Shown piece by piece: positions 14,201-27,000 of a stretch of 64,000 bases of DNA (the first letter of the stretch is position 1; each line of letters begins with the position of its first letter). This DNA comes from Hymenolepis diminuta (lineage: Eukaryota > Platyhelminthes > Cestoda > Cyclophyllidea > Hymenolepididae). The DNA lies in assembly GCA_900708905.1 (NCBI GenBank), contig CAADRB010000023.1, forward strand, positions 1,747,944 through 1,811,943. The letters run 5' to 3'. The notes under the pieces were generated by a model that worked only from the letters and a program-made list of their open reading frames with translations, did not search any database and was not told the origin of the DNA. The position numbers and the translations under genes were made by a program.

Positions 14201-15207
14201 AACGATTAAGTTAACTTTTCTGTTTGTACTTTATTTAACGGGTAAATTGCACACTAAGTCCAACGTTATTACAAAAAATATGAAAATTAACATCCAATAA
14301 TGATCTTAAATTTTTATAAATAAAGTAGGCTAGTCGTTATTATTGTGAATTCGATGTTGCAAGAATAAGGTACTGATAGGACATTTTTTATAAAATTAAA
14401 TTATTAAACTTGAAAGGTTTAGTTATCTTTTCTCCTTTACATCAAGACAGTAAACTGATGAATTGCATGTAAGAAAATTTTCCATTCTCTACCATTGGAA
14501 GAAAAAACCGAAATAAAGTGACATGACCGACCCTCTTGATTAAATAATATCGGTCAAGAGGATCTAGACATCGTTGATGAGCATTTGCTACAATCCCGGT
14601 GACGAATCATGGAAGTTGAATTTTGGAAAGTGAACTGCCCACTGAGTAAGTATTGTACGACTTGAGTTCAAAACCAAATGAAGTAAGACTCTTTGCTACC
14701 TTGACGTTGCTCTCTGTCTTCCTCATCCCCTCCCCTTTATCTTTTATTGGGCTTTCTTTTACCCGATTTTAGTTACTTCCCACAATTAAAAATAAAAAAA
14801 GTGTTTTCCAATACTGTGAGCAATAATAATAACAATTTAATTGCCACAAATTTTATTTTATCAACTTTCCATAATGAAAGGGATTTAAAGACCTTTTTCC
14901 ACCTTTTGTGAATAAGGCAATACATGCAGTATTTATTGTGCGTTCTGCAATAAACATAATAACGGCTTAAAAATAAGTAAAGGAAACTCGTGTTTGTTGT
15001 GTGTTTGGAAAGTGCTTCTCATGGCGCACAAACTTAGAAAGAACAGGAGATTCAATACGAAGGTGACTTTCCTTCGCCAATGGATAGTCAAGGCTATTTG
15101 AAGCATGTTGCCCCAAAATAAGAAAATTCACATTTAAGAAAGTATAACTGGTAAATATACGAATATATGTGGATAAATAAACGATTATGAATGGCGTTAG
15201 AAACAGT
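11274..15207. other. Gene-free region downstream of the CCCH zinc-finger gene
   Basis: No exon chain was recognised. A (TA)n microsatellite is at about 11,798-11,813. The right end holds the probable 3' UTR of the minus-strand CCCH gene; a minus-strand AATAAA (TTTATT on plus, 14,932-14,937) is a plausible poly(A) signal about 270 bp after the stop. A short imperfect hairpin around 14,531-14,566 has no clear role. Confidence 0.5.
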
Positions 15208-17426
15208 TCAATCAAGAAGGTGGTCCATTTCACCACGCAGAACAGCTAGAGCTGCTGAGGCCTCGCTGTCCCAAGGTTTTATGCCTTGTCGCAGTAGTTC
15301 TTCTACTTCTTCATCCGTGAAACCACAATTCAAGTCCACTCTCGCCGAAGCACTTTGTCGAAGGGACTCAGAAAATGACTTTGATCTAGACTTTTCATAC
15401 TGACGATATGCTGAGTTAAAACCCTGATCACGATTTAGTGATGCAATTGCACTGCGAAAACTTCGGGTCGGCATATTGTAACTGTTTCTTCTACCCAAAT
15501 TAATATCACACTGACGATAAGTATTAACTTTAGTATAGGTGGAATCAGAAGAACCGAACTGTCTATTGTTTATAACAGTTTTGTGCTGCGTCGGCTGTGC
15601 ATCTGCATAATGCTCGGGGGGATGATCACCGGATGCACCAGCAACATGCCATTCAGCATCGTTTGGCAAAGTCATTTCAAGAGCAGGCTCATTCTGGCAT
15701 CCAAATTCATTTACAGCAGGGTTGATAGGGTTCTTTTCCGAGGTTGCTAATTCATTTTCAGGTTGCAGACCATGCTCATCTACTTCTCGAGTGGATGGAA
15801 AATGAGATTGTACATTTGGATAATCTCCCGCCGAATTAAGAACTTGTTTCGGTCTGAAGTCTAGAGACGAGATTCTACTACCATATAATGATGGAGGAAT
15901 GAAATTGGAACTACCGGCAGCAAGGGCAACTCTTGTTAGCTCTGCAGCACCACCAGCTCGACGCACTAATTGACGATGGAGGTTTTCAATTTTTCGCATT
16001 ACTTCCCGCTGATGTATTCTCCAGGGATTGGTGGTAATTGGCACCAACCACTGGACCATTGCTGCTGCGGCCATCTCCATTTCCTCCTCCATTGTATATT
16101 GGTCTGCAAGAAGATTTCTCAGATCAATTCGCAACTTCATCAAGCTAAACAGACCCAAATCATGACCTATAGAAGAAACATAATCAGTATCACATTCGTA
16201 ACTAAAATAGGCAATATGACAGTTAATCTACCAGCCATTAGCCCTGCCACGCTGTCTATCCAATCAAGATGGACCTTTTTCTCCCATCGTTGAACTTTCA
16301 CCCCTTTCGCCTTGTCAGCCATATGTTGAAAAAGTGACCAAGGCTTTTCGAAGATGAGAATACAAGACTTGCACCAATACATCTGCCCCGCCTCAAGAGC
16401 TGCCTTCATTTTGACGCACTTCACATGATCGCCATCTTTGTCTAGAAAGCATTCGAGATAGTGATCCTTCAGGAGATTGCAATAACTCTCATTTCCCCTC
16501 CTCTCCAACACTCGCTTACATGTGCCTAATAAGAAAATAAGGAATCAAATTTATTTATAATACATACCACACATTATTTGAGAATCTAGTGTTAATTGCT
16601 CCTGCTGAAATTTAGAATCAGCAAAGCATTCTTTAACGTCGGCCACCATTGACAATACATCTAGACAAGAACATGCAAATCGTAGAGATGACTAAATACA
16701 GGAAATTATTTGCATTAAAATATGGAACGAACCATTATTTTCCCCATTTGCCTCCCTATTATTATCAACAGGAGTTATAAAACTATCACTGATTTCCACT
16801 TGCAAGTCTATGGGATCCTTAGTGCAGTCTCTTGTCTGTGGTGGGTCCGAAATTATGAGTCGAGAAGAAATTGCCATACTGTTGTTATTTCTGTCCGAGT
16901 TACATTTCGATTCTTGAGAGTCTTTTGGAACCTGATAGAAGCCAAAAAGCTGCAATAAATATAACTAATAAAATTATGTTGATTTTAATAAAAATACTAT
17001 TAAATGTTATTTTTGCATATAAGTCGCCAAGAACATATAAATAAATATGTTAGAACATTTGGTAATAAATTGAAATGTTTTATACTGTAAGATTTATCAA
17101 AGCCAACCAAAACTAGATTTGAAATACAAGATATCTGTTTCAAGATGAGAAGAAGATATGTCTTACTTTTTCAGTATTAGAAAATTTACTGATAGACCGT
17201 TCAACAAGTTTTAATGAGCCCGATGCATGAGAAAAGTGGCAGTTTTCCCCATAAATACAGCCATTGGAAGATTTTTCCCTTAAAATAATAATTTAAATAT
17301 TTCTTACCAGAAAAATTTGCAAGGGGGTCGTTTATCAGGTATGTGAAGGAAATTGCAAGTATCTCCATACCAGCAACCCCCAATTGTATTAAAATAACGG
17401 CAGATTTTCTTTTCTGTATCAGCCAT
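15208..17426 (-). CDS. Tandem CCCH zinc-finger protein, unnamed
   Basis: Six exons by splice signals and phase: 17,426-17,308, 17,278-17,167, 16,949-16,733, 16,660-16,568, 16,525-16,232, 16,166-15,208; 597 aa. The N-terminus (MADTEKKICRYF) carries two CCCH fingers: C9-x8-C18-x5-C24-x3-H28 and C36-x10-C47-x5-C53-x3-H57, the kind that usually bind RNA. After a polar linker come a possible C2HC finger (C180, C183, H202, C206) and a C2H2-like motif CxxC-x3-F-x5-L-x2-H (C232, C235, H248) with no clear last histidine. The C-terminal half is low-complexity and ends with a helical segment around 'KPWDSEA'. Intron 1 is only 29 bp. An acceptor (AG, 17,466-17,465) is 38 nt upstream of the ATG, a possible trans-splice site. 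I do not recognise the ortholog; nuclear RNA binding is inference. Confidence 0.8.
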
Positions 17427-18079
17427 TCAAAATAGCAATAAATAAAATTCCAGGAAATACAAATCTGCAAGTAAAAACGAAATGCAGCGGTTATTGATAA
17501 TATTATATTAATAGTGTATTATATTTTATCGCTCATTTGGACAGCTTAAACAAATAAGATACTGTCAATTATAGTACGATTTTCTCACTTATTGCTTGAT
17601 TGCCTCTTTATTTTTGCATTATTATAAAATTGGCTAGGTTATTATCTTAGAGTCTCTAGATTCAGCAAATATTTAAATGATTTTTATTTTCTTTAACTAG
17701 CAATAAACAAAATATTGTCATGTTCTTTGAGAATGGAAGCAATTAAAGGTGATACTTAATATGCATCTCTGATAAACCATCACATTCTGAGATTTGATGT
17801 AGATCAATTGATTAAGTGTCATTTTTTCTGATGTCGCTTATTAATTTACGCTAAGTTCATAGATATTGACAAGAAGACTATTGCATGTTATACATTATTT
17901 CACTAATATTGCTATTTTCCAATATCAAATTTCAAAGTGTTCTTAAATCATTATTTCATTATTTTATCATTTTTATTCTCTGATTAAGAATAAGTTAGTG
18001 AGTTTAGAGGTACCGTAAAAGCGCATAACACAAATAGTTGGTCTAGGGTCTTGTTGTCGTTCAGAAGGATAGTGTTAGG
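17427..18079. promoter_or_regulatory. Shared upstream region of CCCH gene and SF3A3
   Basis: About 650 bp separate the divergent start codons. It is very AT-rich, with no recognised promoter element. The minus side holds the acceptor-like end (TTGCAG at 17,470-17,465) before the CCCH gene's ATG. It may serve as a bidirectional promoter; this rests on layout only. Confidence 0.4.
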
Positions 18080-21000
18080 ATGAATAACGTGTTGGAACAG
18101 CAGAGAAGTATACATGAAGAACGTGAACGTCTAATTGACGCAATGTCCAAGGAAATGTGTTTTCAACCGAAGACGGTTTGTTAAATTGTTTGATTATTCA
18201 TATTTCGTTAGCACAAAGAAAGCGTCAATTCCGAATTTCGACTTCGAACAATGTTTGATGTATATGTCACTATTAAATTAATATTATTTATTTAGAGATA
18301 TATAGAAATAACGAAAAATCTAAAAGAGCTATATGAAGATAAAGATGGGTAATTAGTTGTGTTATTTAACTCACATTACTCTAGTCTTCGTAAGCTAGAT
18401 ATTCAAGGTCTTTCTGGACCAAACGAATTCAGTGAATTTTACGCCCGATTAAAAACGCTGAAAGAATTTCATAACTTCCATCCAGATGAGATCAGTGTGC
18501 CGATATCGGTGGAATTTCAGCGCTTTAGAGAAATGCGTGAAAATCCTGAAGAAGCCGCAGCAACTATTATTGAATTCACTGACGAAGAGGGCTATGGACG
18601 CTTTCTTGATCTGCATGAATTGTATGAAATATATATAAATATTAAAGGGTTTAATGTAAGTCTTAAATTTTATTGATTGTGGTTTCTAGAAAGTAGATTA
18701 TCTGACATATTTGCAGACGTATGACAAGTTGTATGAAATTCTTCGTGAGCGGAAGACTTCCTCAAGTGCTTATCGTCACTACTTGGAACGGTTGATTTCT
18801 TATCTGGAGGGGTACTTAGCTCGAGCTAAGCCGATGCTTGATTTGACAGAAGTGTCCAAAAATGCGCTGGCTCGGTTCGAACGAGAGTGGTCAGAGGGTA
18901 CCTTTCCTGGATGGAGCGGAACCACTGGATCTGGTAGTTCAACATCTGCCCTCTCGCACGGTGGAGCTCATCTCGACTTGACACCTTTCAGACAACCTGA
19001 GGAACTGGCTTCACTCGGTCTGGATCGACTCAAGTCGGCTCTCCTTGCCTTGGGGCTCAAGTGTGGTGGTACATTGGAAGAGCGTGCTTTACGCCTTTGG
19101 GCTACTAAAGGAAAGGCTATTGAGGATCTTCCTCCTGAATTTTTCCCTAATTCCAAAGTTCTTGGTAGGAACAAGAACAGTCGCGTTGCCAACTCTGCGG
19201 CTGCTGAGTAAGTTTTGTCGGATTTTTTCTTCACCAAATAATAATTATACGTATTTTGTATACTTATCTAATCTATCCCTTTAATATTCTTATTGTCATC
19301 AGTATCCATTTGCCATTATTCGCTGTTGATGTTTAGGTCTATTCATGTAACTCTTATCCAATACTCCTAGCTTTTTATTATTTTGTCAGTCTTAACTGTC
19401 TTTTTATCCTATAATTTTTTCCCATATGCTACTTGTATCTAGTTGATCTAAAAGTCGACTTTTTTCAACTTAGATGCTTTAATTATATCCGATTGATGCT
19501 TTTGAAACTTGATAGGCAGAACCAGTATTTGTTTGATGTCATTAAACTGCATCATGCTGGTAGTTAATTATTCGATAAGATCTTCAATCTGTAAATGGCC
19601 TCATTTCTAAACACTTAACACATTAAGTGGTTTTATTAACAAGATTTAAACATAGAGATGTTATATGTATTTTTTTGCAGTTCATTTTCTAGTTTTGATT
19701 TAAGGAGTCTTCGTATCCAGGGTTTAACTTAATTTTGTGTGCAGCAGTAATTTAGCTTTTGTTTTGTTGCGTTTATCATCTGCAAATTTGAAATCATATT
19801 TGAGTTTGTCCTATCTAATCTTAAAAGAAATATAATGTGTAGAGAGCCATTAAAAAATACACGTATGATGGTCATTTTAAGTTGATCGATTTTCCGCAAA
19901 TCGTTATCGTTAAGTACGAACGTTTTTGTGTACGTTTGTCCCTACTCTTCCGTATAATTTCAGCAACTCTGCATATTAAAATGAATTAAGCATATGCATG
20001 CGTCCTTCACTCATTCCTTGAGGAATTCAGTTGTGGAGTACATTCATGTTTGCTGTTTCATTCGGAATTTCCGTAGTACTACGTTAAGTACTTGATGGAT
20101 AATTGACATTGTTATATTTATCTTAATCAGGATTCTTTATTAGACGTCGGACTTTTTTATATCTCCGTTTAACCAATGTGTGTGTATGCTATCCTATATT
20201 GCGTATACTGACAGGCTTGATTACAACTATCTATCCTTTCCTCCAAGCAGAGATTCGGATCGCATAAAGGAGATTGCAATGTTGGAGGCATGTGTCTATC
20301 AGTTGGCAGAGATTCTCAACGAACATCGGGTGGCAACGATAGAGAATGTGCAACGACGTCAGGCACGGACACTGGCCGAGCGAGAGGCCGAGGATGAGGA
20401 GAGTGATACCGAAAATGACCTCAACACCGCCAACAGTGGAAATGTTGCCACTGCTGATGCTAACGGCGACGCCGAAGAAGATGACATTCCCTACAATCCT
20501 AAAAATCTTCCTCTGGGATGGGATGGCAAGGTACGTTTATTTATCTTTTAAATCTAGGATTTGCGCTTTCATTTGATCTTTTTTTCTTATTCAACAGCAT
20601 CTACTAATGCTAAAAGCCAGTTATCTGCATCACTAGTTGCATGTACCTTTCATCAGTAATCTCTCAAAAAGAGGGTTTACGTGAATTGAACAATTGTCTC
20701 TTTACCATAAACAGAATCTTTTTAATTTTCACCTAGAATTACTACTCTCAAATATGCTGAAGTCAAGTGATTTCAGGTGAATAGATGAATAAACGTTTTC
20801 CCAAGTCAAACCTATGGATCTACCGCACTTATGAAGATTTATTATATTGCGGTCTCTTTCATGCTATTTATGTTCAATCTAGAAAATTCCAACGGATCTT
20901 ACTGCAATATTGCATCAAGTTGGAGGCATATTGTCACGGGAAAATGACCCAAGAGCATATTTTTTGACTCAGTCAAGTCATTTAAGGAAAGGATTATCTA

Positions 21001-21986
21001 TTTTTGTGTATTTGTCAGTGCTCTTCAATTTGCAATCAATTTATCAAATGTCACCGAGTTTCGTTACTATATCCATGTTCATTCAAATGATCTACCTTAT
21101 CATTGCTTTAAGAGTAATGAGTTCGCATTCTCTTCTTAAGATGTTGACGGTTTAGGTGAGACCGATGCATAACATGATTAGTTTCGTGAAATGCCTTATT
21201 ACCACAAGTTGTCCTTGAATTACATCGCTTTAATTTTCTTCTTACCTAGTTCTACGGAATCTGAGTTTACTCTAGCCTTTCAATTACATCTGCGGGTGAT
21301 TAAGCTTCTAACGATTTATCTTGGTAAGTTTTATTGCTTTCCGCCGGTCTTTTTTCGGCTCAAAATTCTCTTATCACGAATACTTGAAGTTAATTTTCTT
21401 AGTATTAACATCGTCCGTTAACACAGACAGTGTTAGTTAACGTTTATATCATTGCTGGAGTCGTATTACTATCTAGATGGAAGCAGTTTCTATTGAAAAT
21501 ATTGAAGGTCATCTCCAATATAAATAATCTGGCCACTTAGGTTATTGTATAAATTTTCAAATTTACAATTGATTGTTTCAAATTTTGTGTTATTACCAAT
21601 CCGCATGATATTATGGTACCTAAACTCCCTATTGTTTTTTCCCATTTTAGCCTATTCCGTACTGGTTGTACAAATTGCATGGCTTGAATATGTACTACTC
21701 GTGTGAGATCTGCGGAAATCAGACGTATCGCGGTCCCAAAGCCTTCCAACGCCATTTCTCCGAGTGGCGTCATGCACATGGCATGCGTTGCCTTGGCATA
21801 CCCAACACCGCTCACTTCGCCCACGTGACCAAGATTGAGGAGGCTCTCGCGCTATGGCAACGCATCCGCACCACCAAGGAAGCCGAACGCTGGCGTCCTG
21901 ACGTAGAAGAGGAGATGGAAGACCATGCTGGCAATGTCGTTTCTCGCAAAACTTATGAGGATCTCAAACGACAAGGTCTCCTCTAA
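18080..21986 (+). CDS. SF3A3: Splicing factor 3A subunit 3 (SF3a60)
   Basis: Part of the SF3a complex of the U2 snRNP, needed for pre-spliceosome assembly in the nucleus. Seven exons: 18,080-18,175, 18,212-18,259, 18,296-18,348, 18,385-18,655, 18,717-19,207, 20,251-20,530, 21,651-21,986; 524 aa against about 501 in human. The start matches the family (MNNVLEQQR; human METILEQQR). Visible parts: N-terminal SF3A3 region with SGPNEFSEFY and EFTDEEGYGR; a SAP-like segment at about 252-288 (LASLGLDRLKSALLALGLKCG); an acidic stretch at about 370-400; and a matrin-type C2H2 finger at about 431-454 (CEIC..H..H) followed by RCLGIPNTAHF. It ends in YEDLKRQGLL as in vertebrates. The first three introns are each exactly 36 bp. 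It is probably the upstream member of an operon with kanadaptin. Confidence 0.97.
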
Positions 21987-22051
21987 GGCCATACTCGCTT
22001 TCCCCTATCCCTTTGTCTTGTGTTATAAATACTAAATATAATGCATTTTTA

Positions 22052-22057
22052 AATAAA
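22052..22057 (+). terminator. SF3A3 poly(A) signal AATAAA
   Basis: AATAAA lies 66 bp after the SF3A3 stop codon and about 70 bp before the acceptor that precedes the kanadaptin ATG. It is the only good signal in this short gap. Confidence 0.7.
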
Positions 22058-22125
22058 ACTTTTTCTTTTTTCCCTTTCTATGATTTTATATTCTCCCTTA
22101 GTACGTTTACATTCTGTTTATAGAC
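22058..22125 (+). promoter_or_regulatory. Intercistronic gap with probable trans-splice acceptor
   Basis: The gap between SF3A3 and kanadaptin is 139 bp. A pyrimidine-rich stretch ends in TTTATAG at 22,117-22,123, and the kanadaptin ATG follows after just two bases. No room is left for an ordinary promoter plus 5' UTR. Close poly(A) signal, acceptor and immediate ATG match the layout of flatworm polycistrons resolved by spliced-leader addition. The spliced leader itself is not in the window. Confidence 0.6.
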
Positions 22126-23995
22126 ATGGAAAAAGTTGAGCATAAAGCTGAAGTTAACGAGTTGAACAAGGGCCCTTCATCTGAGGCTGATACTAATTCC
22201 GAACCGGAAAAGTTTTTGTTTAAGGCTTCTCCATTGAATCTCCCTGCAAAGCCAGAACGATCTACCGCTAAAGTGATTTCAGAAACACAGCCACCGATCG
22301 ATACATCTGTAACTAATATTCCTTACAAAACCCATTCTACTTTTTATTTTTGAGTAGTTAAACTCATCTACTCCTCTCTTAGAAGTACTACAAGCCTCCT
22401 GAATGGGCTCAAACTTGCCCCTCAGAGTCCAACTACTTCATTGAAGTAATTAAAAATGGCACCTCCCTACCTGATGATACTATTCATCTCGCTGGAGTAA
22501 ATCACTGTGTTCTTGGACGTCAGCCGGCTCTCCTCTTAAACCCCAATTTCGTCGGTGGAAAGACATCTCCTCTCCTACATCCCTCGATTAGTCGTGCGCA
22601 TGCAGTCCTTCAATATGGTTGCTATGCAGATTCTACCCCTGGTTGGTATTTATTCGACTTTGACAGCACACATGGGACATTTGTGAATAAACACAGAGTG
22701 CCTCCAGGACGGTATATCCGACTTCGAGTGGGCTATGTCCTCCGTTTTGGCAGTAGCACTCGTCTCCTCATTCTAAATGGACCAGAGGATGATATGGAGG
22801 AGGAAACAAAGGAGTCATTTAGTGAGCTAATTGTGAAGAGGAAGGCGAAACTGGCTAAAATAGAGCGAAATGAGGGAGAGTTGAAGCAGCTTGCTGAAAA
22901 ATCAGTCACTGGTGGCGGCGGCAATGATGGGCCGTGCAACTGGGGAATATCTGGTAAGACTAATCTTTTTGAATCCTCTACCCTACTCTTCTCTAGATGA
23001 TGTCGAAGAGGAGGATAATGGTGAAATCATGTTGCAACGATTGGCAGGAAGTGGAAACTGCTTGAGTCATGAGAAGAACTATATTGAAGATCCGAAGAAG
23101 ACACTGAAATCTTTCTTTGATCGCGAGGGTCTTGATCCTGAATACGAATTCGTCGAGGGAAAATTCGGTCAACAGATATGTCGTATTGAGTAAGTTCACT
23201 TTTCTCATTCTTTCCATTGCGATATTTCAAACCGTCATGGCTGCCTTCGCTTTCACTTTCAGACCTTCTTTCGCATAGTGAGACTGTCAAAAGTCGTTTC
23301 TCGGATAATAGGATCGTTTTTTTAAGAATTCTATTTTAACCCGGCCAATTTTTAAGTGGCAGTTTTAAGTTAGCTCTCCTCTTTTCTTAGCCTACACTAT
23401 AAATCCAATGCCCAAGTTTATGCTGTCTGTGGGATAGTTGTGTTTTAGCACGCTTAATGGTCCATAGATAGGATTTAACAAAGAATGTGCTGATTTTCAT
23501 TCCTTATTTCTTATCGTTTGTGTCCTCAGTTTTTTATTTCTATTTCCATGTCTATTTAATTATGCCACGATTCGTCAATATGTGCGGATATTTTCACTTG
23601 ATCTTTTTCGCACTGCATTCAATTTTTCCTTGGTATTCAGCTATTCGCCCACTTTTGGACGAGGATGAGTATTTTGAGTACCTTTGAATTGAAAATCCTC
23701 TTTTTATATTGCAAACATTTACTCATTCGTGTATGTTCAGACTTTCCCTTACTCTTTCTACACGCAAAGATTTTGAATCCTGATAATTTGATGTGTGGAT
23801 ATACAAGTAAATTTTTTGTCTACCACTGCTACCTGTTGCAGTGCCATCTCCGATGCTTGACAGATTAGACCTTACGCTAGTCCATCTCCTAGAGACTTGA
23901 AGTGAATTATATTCTGTTGGCTATTTTTTACGAATATGATAAGACTATGCTGATACACTTCTTCCTAGCTGCCCTAAATTTAAAACTGTAAGGTC

Positions 23996-24034
<39 letters not shown>

Positions 24035-27000
24035 CATGAACGCTTTACAACGATTCTGAAATACTCAGATGTGAGGGCTGAATGCGTTTATTTAAAAGAC
24101 AAAATTGAGGGACTCTGTGGTGGAGTCGGGCTAACACTGTTTCAATAGGCAGGTAATGTTGGTTATCTGAATTAAATGAGAATATGTAGGGCATAGTATA
24201 ATTCAGAAGTAGCTCGAAAGGTCATTAATCGATATTCGCCAACTTTAGCAATGATGAAGTGCTTTGAATATTGGGACTATTACTCGTATGTTCATTACAA
24301 TGTCGGACGGACATTATTTTGATAGACCATTACGGATTATTAAATACCCTTTTACGTGTGTACGCAGATTGCCACTGGAGGAGGGAACAGTGTATGCCGA
24401 GGTTCCTCTGACTGGACGCAAGAAGAAGGAGGCTATTGCTGCTTGTGCCTTGGAGGCCTGCAGGATGCTTGATCGTCTGGGCCAATTCGACGCCAACAGA
24501 GGTTGGTCTCTTAGTTATTCATTTAATTTGGCATTACCACACTGTTCTTAACTAAAGGTTCCTGTTATTTTAGAGGGAGCAGAAGCAGTGAGACGAGCTC
24601 GTGAAAAGGCCTACTGGCAAGAGAATGATTACTACTCCTCAGACGAAGATACCTTCCTCGATAGAACCGGTCAAATTGAAGTCAGAAGACGTCAACGCAT
24701 GCGGCGTCTCGGAGTCGATGATGCCTCTCTCAAACAAGACGAATCAACTTCAAGGAAGGTCGATGAAGAACAACAGGATTCCTTTACTCTGGTGAGTGGA
24801 AGGGGTCTTATCAGGTGTCTATTGTGTTTCTAGATTTAAACTAGATAAATACCTTCGGGAGATATAGCTGAATTATATTGTAGTTGAGTGGGTACTACTG
24901 AAAGCCCTTCTGTTTACGGTTATATCTATGAAGATATTTATTTACTCTCGTGTTGGTTTGAGTCATTGGTTTTGTGAATGAATGTTTTTTGCATGAGGCA
25001 CGTTATTTTTCATCTAATGTACCTAAGGGCTACGTAAGCACTAATTTGAAATAACATTTTGTGTGTGAGATTATCTTCAGGCCATTTCGTGCTGCATTAT
25101 CTAAGGTACATTTAGAGACATGCTGGTCACCCTTCAACGTTGTACACTCCATTGATCACAGTCATTGATGAGCTCATGCTATTATGTTGTATAGTCCTGT
25201 AGTGGCTTTTCGGCATACCACCTGTTAACTACTTCCTCAAGTTGCCTATCTATTTGTCCCAGCTGTCAAACCACTCCCATTTTTGTCCGCCATCTCTATA
25301 ACAGCATTTCTTTTGTGTGCTTTCCAAGTATAAGTATCTCCTTGCCTAATTTGTTTGTGGTAAAGCTTATAGAAGCTGCTTAAAAGTTTTCTCTAGGTCT
25401 ATTTCGATGTAGTCCGAAGATTAGCCATTAATCGTGCAGCCAGTTTACTTTTTTTCTTTGTCAAAATTGTATGTAAACCGTACCTTAAATCTACCTTCAA
25501 ATTTGAGCCCTATTGTGTGTCCTGATTAGAATTTCGTGGTTGTTGAATATGTGGGCTTAAGTTATGCCGATAAATTTGAATTCGTGTATTTTTAGCTGGC
25601 TAACCTGGAGGAGCTGGGAAAGGAGATGATCAAAGTGGAGGATGAACTAAATGCAGCAGAACGGGGTGACTTCCTTTCTCTTTACTTACTCAGTCTATTT
25701 AACTACTGTTCAACTATCTCATTTTCTTATCTGTGAATAGCACTGGAAGCTGCTGGTGAGAATGCAAGTGAAATGGACGAATTAGAAGCCTATATGGAAG
25801 CTATCAAAAATGGTAAATTTGCCTTTAATTTTTTGCTTTCACTATTAATCATATTGATTCATTGTAAATAAATTTGACTTTCTCGTTATCTGTGAGAGAA
25901 GCTTAAATATGTCACCGAGTTAATGAAGGGCTATAAAAATGATCGAATCCCAACTTGTTCTTCAGAACATTTTTCAACACGAAATTTGCATTGATCACGT
26001 CTTCAATGACTATTAAAATGGACACTGGCAGTTATTTCTCTCTCAGGCCTTATCCGCACACGTTAAGTTTAATTTAATTTATTCCTTATTCTGCACTGTT
26101 TAGCCTTCCGATAAGAGGTGTGAATTTTGTTTTAGGGGATTTGCGATGTGTTCCTATTCAATATTTTTCTCAAATTGCATAACATCCTAGCAGTTTCTTT
26201 TACCTTTCGGATATTAGTTAAGGTTAATTTAATCGATTCATTTAAAATTTAATGCGCTTCTCCTCAAAAACATAGATGATTACGAATGGCACTCTCAATT
26301 TTTAACTTTATTGTCCTTCGATGAGGTCAAGGTCCTTTTGTTCATAAAAACATGTCTTGCTATCCATTTCCCTATTCTTTTCTTTTTCTCACTTTAGTTG
26401 TCAATTTGTGTTCAAATATAGCATCTGTTGTGCAGTTTAACTCATGCAAAAGACAGAGTGACTATGCCATTATCTATCAGAATGGCACACAATCTTGACC
26501 TGAAAGGAAGGCAATATTATAATCGCTCATCATTGGAATCTTGAGGATAAGAAGAATTATTGAAAATAGCGAAATAAATTTTCAGGACTTGTTCTCCAAT
26601 CCAAAAAAGTCATAGACCGAATTCCCTTACCTCGCTTGCATCCTTTTCCAGAATCATAAACATTAGTTTTAAAATTAATTGATGAATAATATTGTTTTGT
26701 GTATTCTCAGGAGCACCGAAGAGAGCTGAGCGACAGGCGCTGAAACAGCGTTTGGTTTCATTGCGTCAGGAAGAGGTGCGACTGCTGCGCCGCGCGGGCA
26801 TCCGAATTACCCCTGTTCGTTTCTCCTCGGCTGCATCCTCTTCCGCAGTCTCTGCTGCTGTTCGGGCTACCCTCACTAATGCTTCGATTGACAAAGTTGA
26901 CACTAAGTGTGTTTTCCAGCCTTTTTATAACCCCCGTTTGGAAGCTCATCTATTTAGAATTTGTGGTTTTAGGATTCTCGCTAGGGATGAGAAATCTGTT

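Noticed and set aside
14531..14566. Imperfect hairpin as a possible RNA gene
   Set aside because: Short stem with mismatches, and no box A/B or other RNA-gene signal at the right spacing.
16692..16732. Acceptor at 16,693-16,692 for exon 4 of the CCCH gene
   Set aside because: It puts exon 4 out of phase with exon 3. The acceptor ending at 16,661 gives an open frame into the C2HC motif.
23997..24030. (TA)n tract in kanadaptin intron 3, and others at 11,798 and 35,778
   Set aside because: Ordinary microsatellites; no sign of a CRISPR or structured array.
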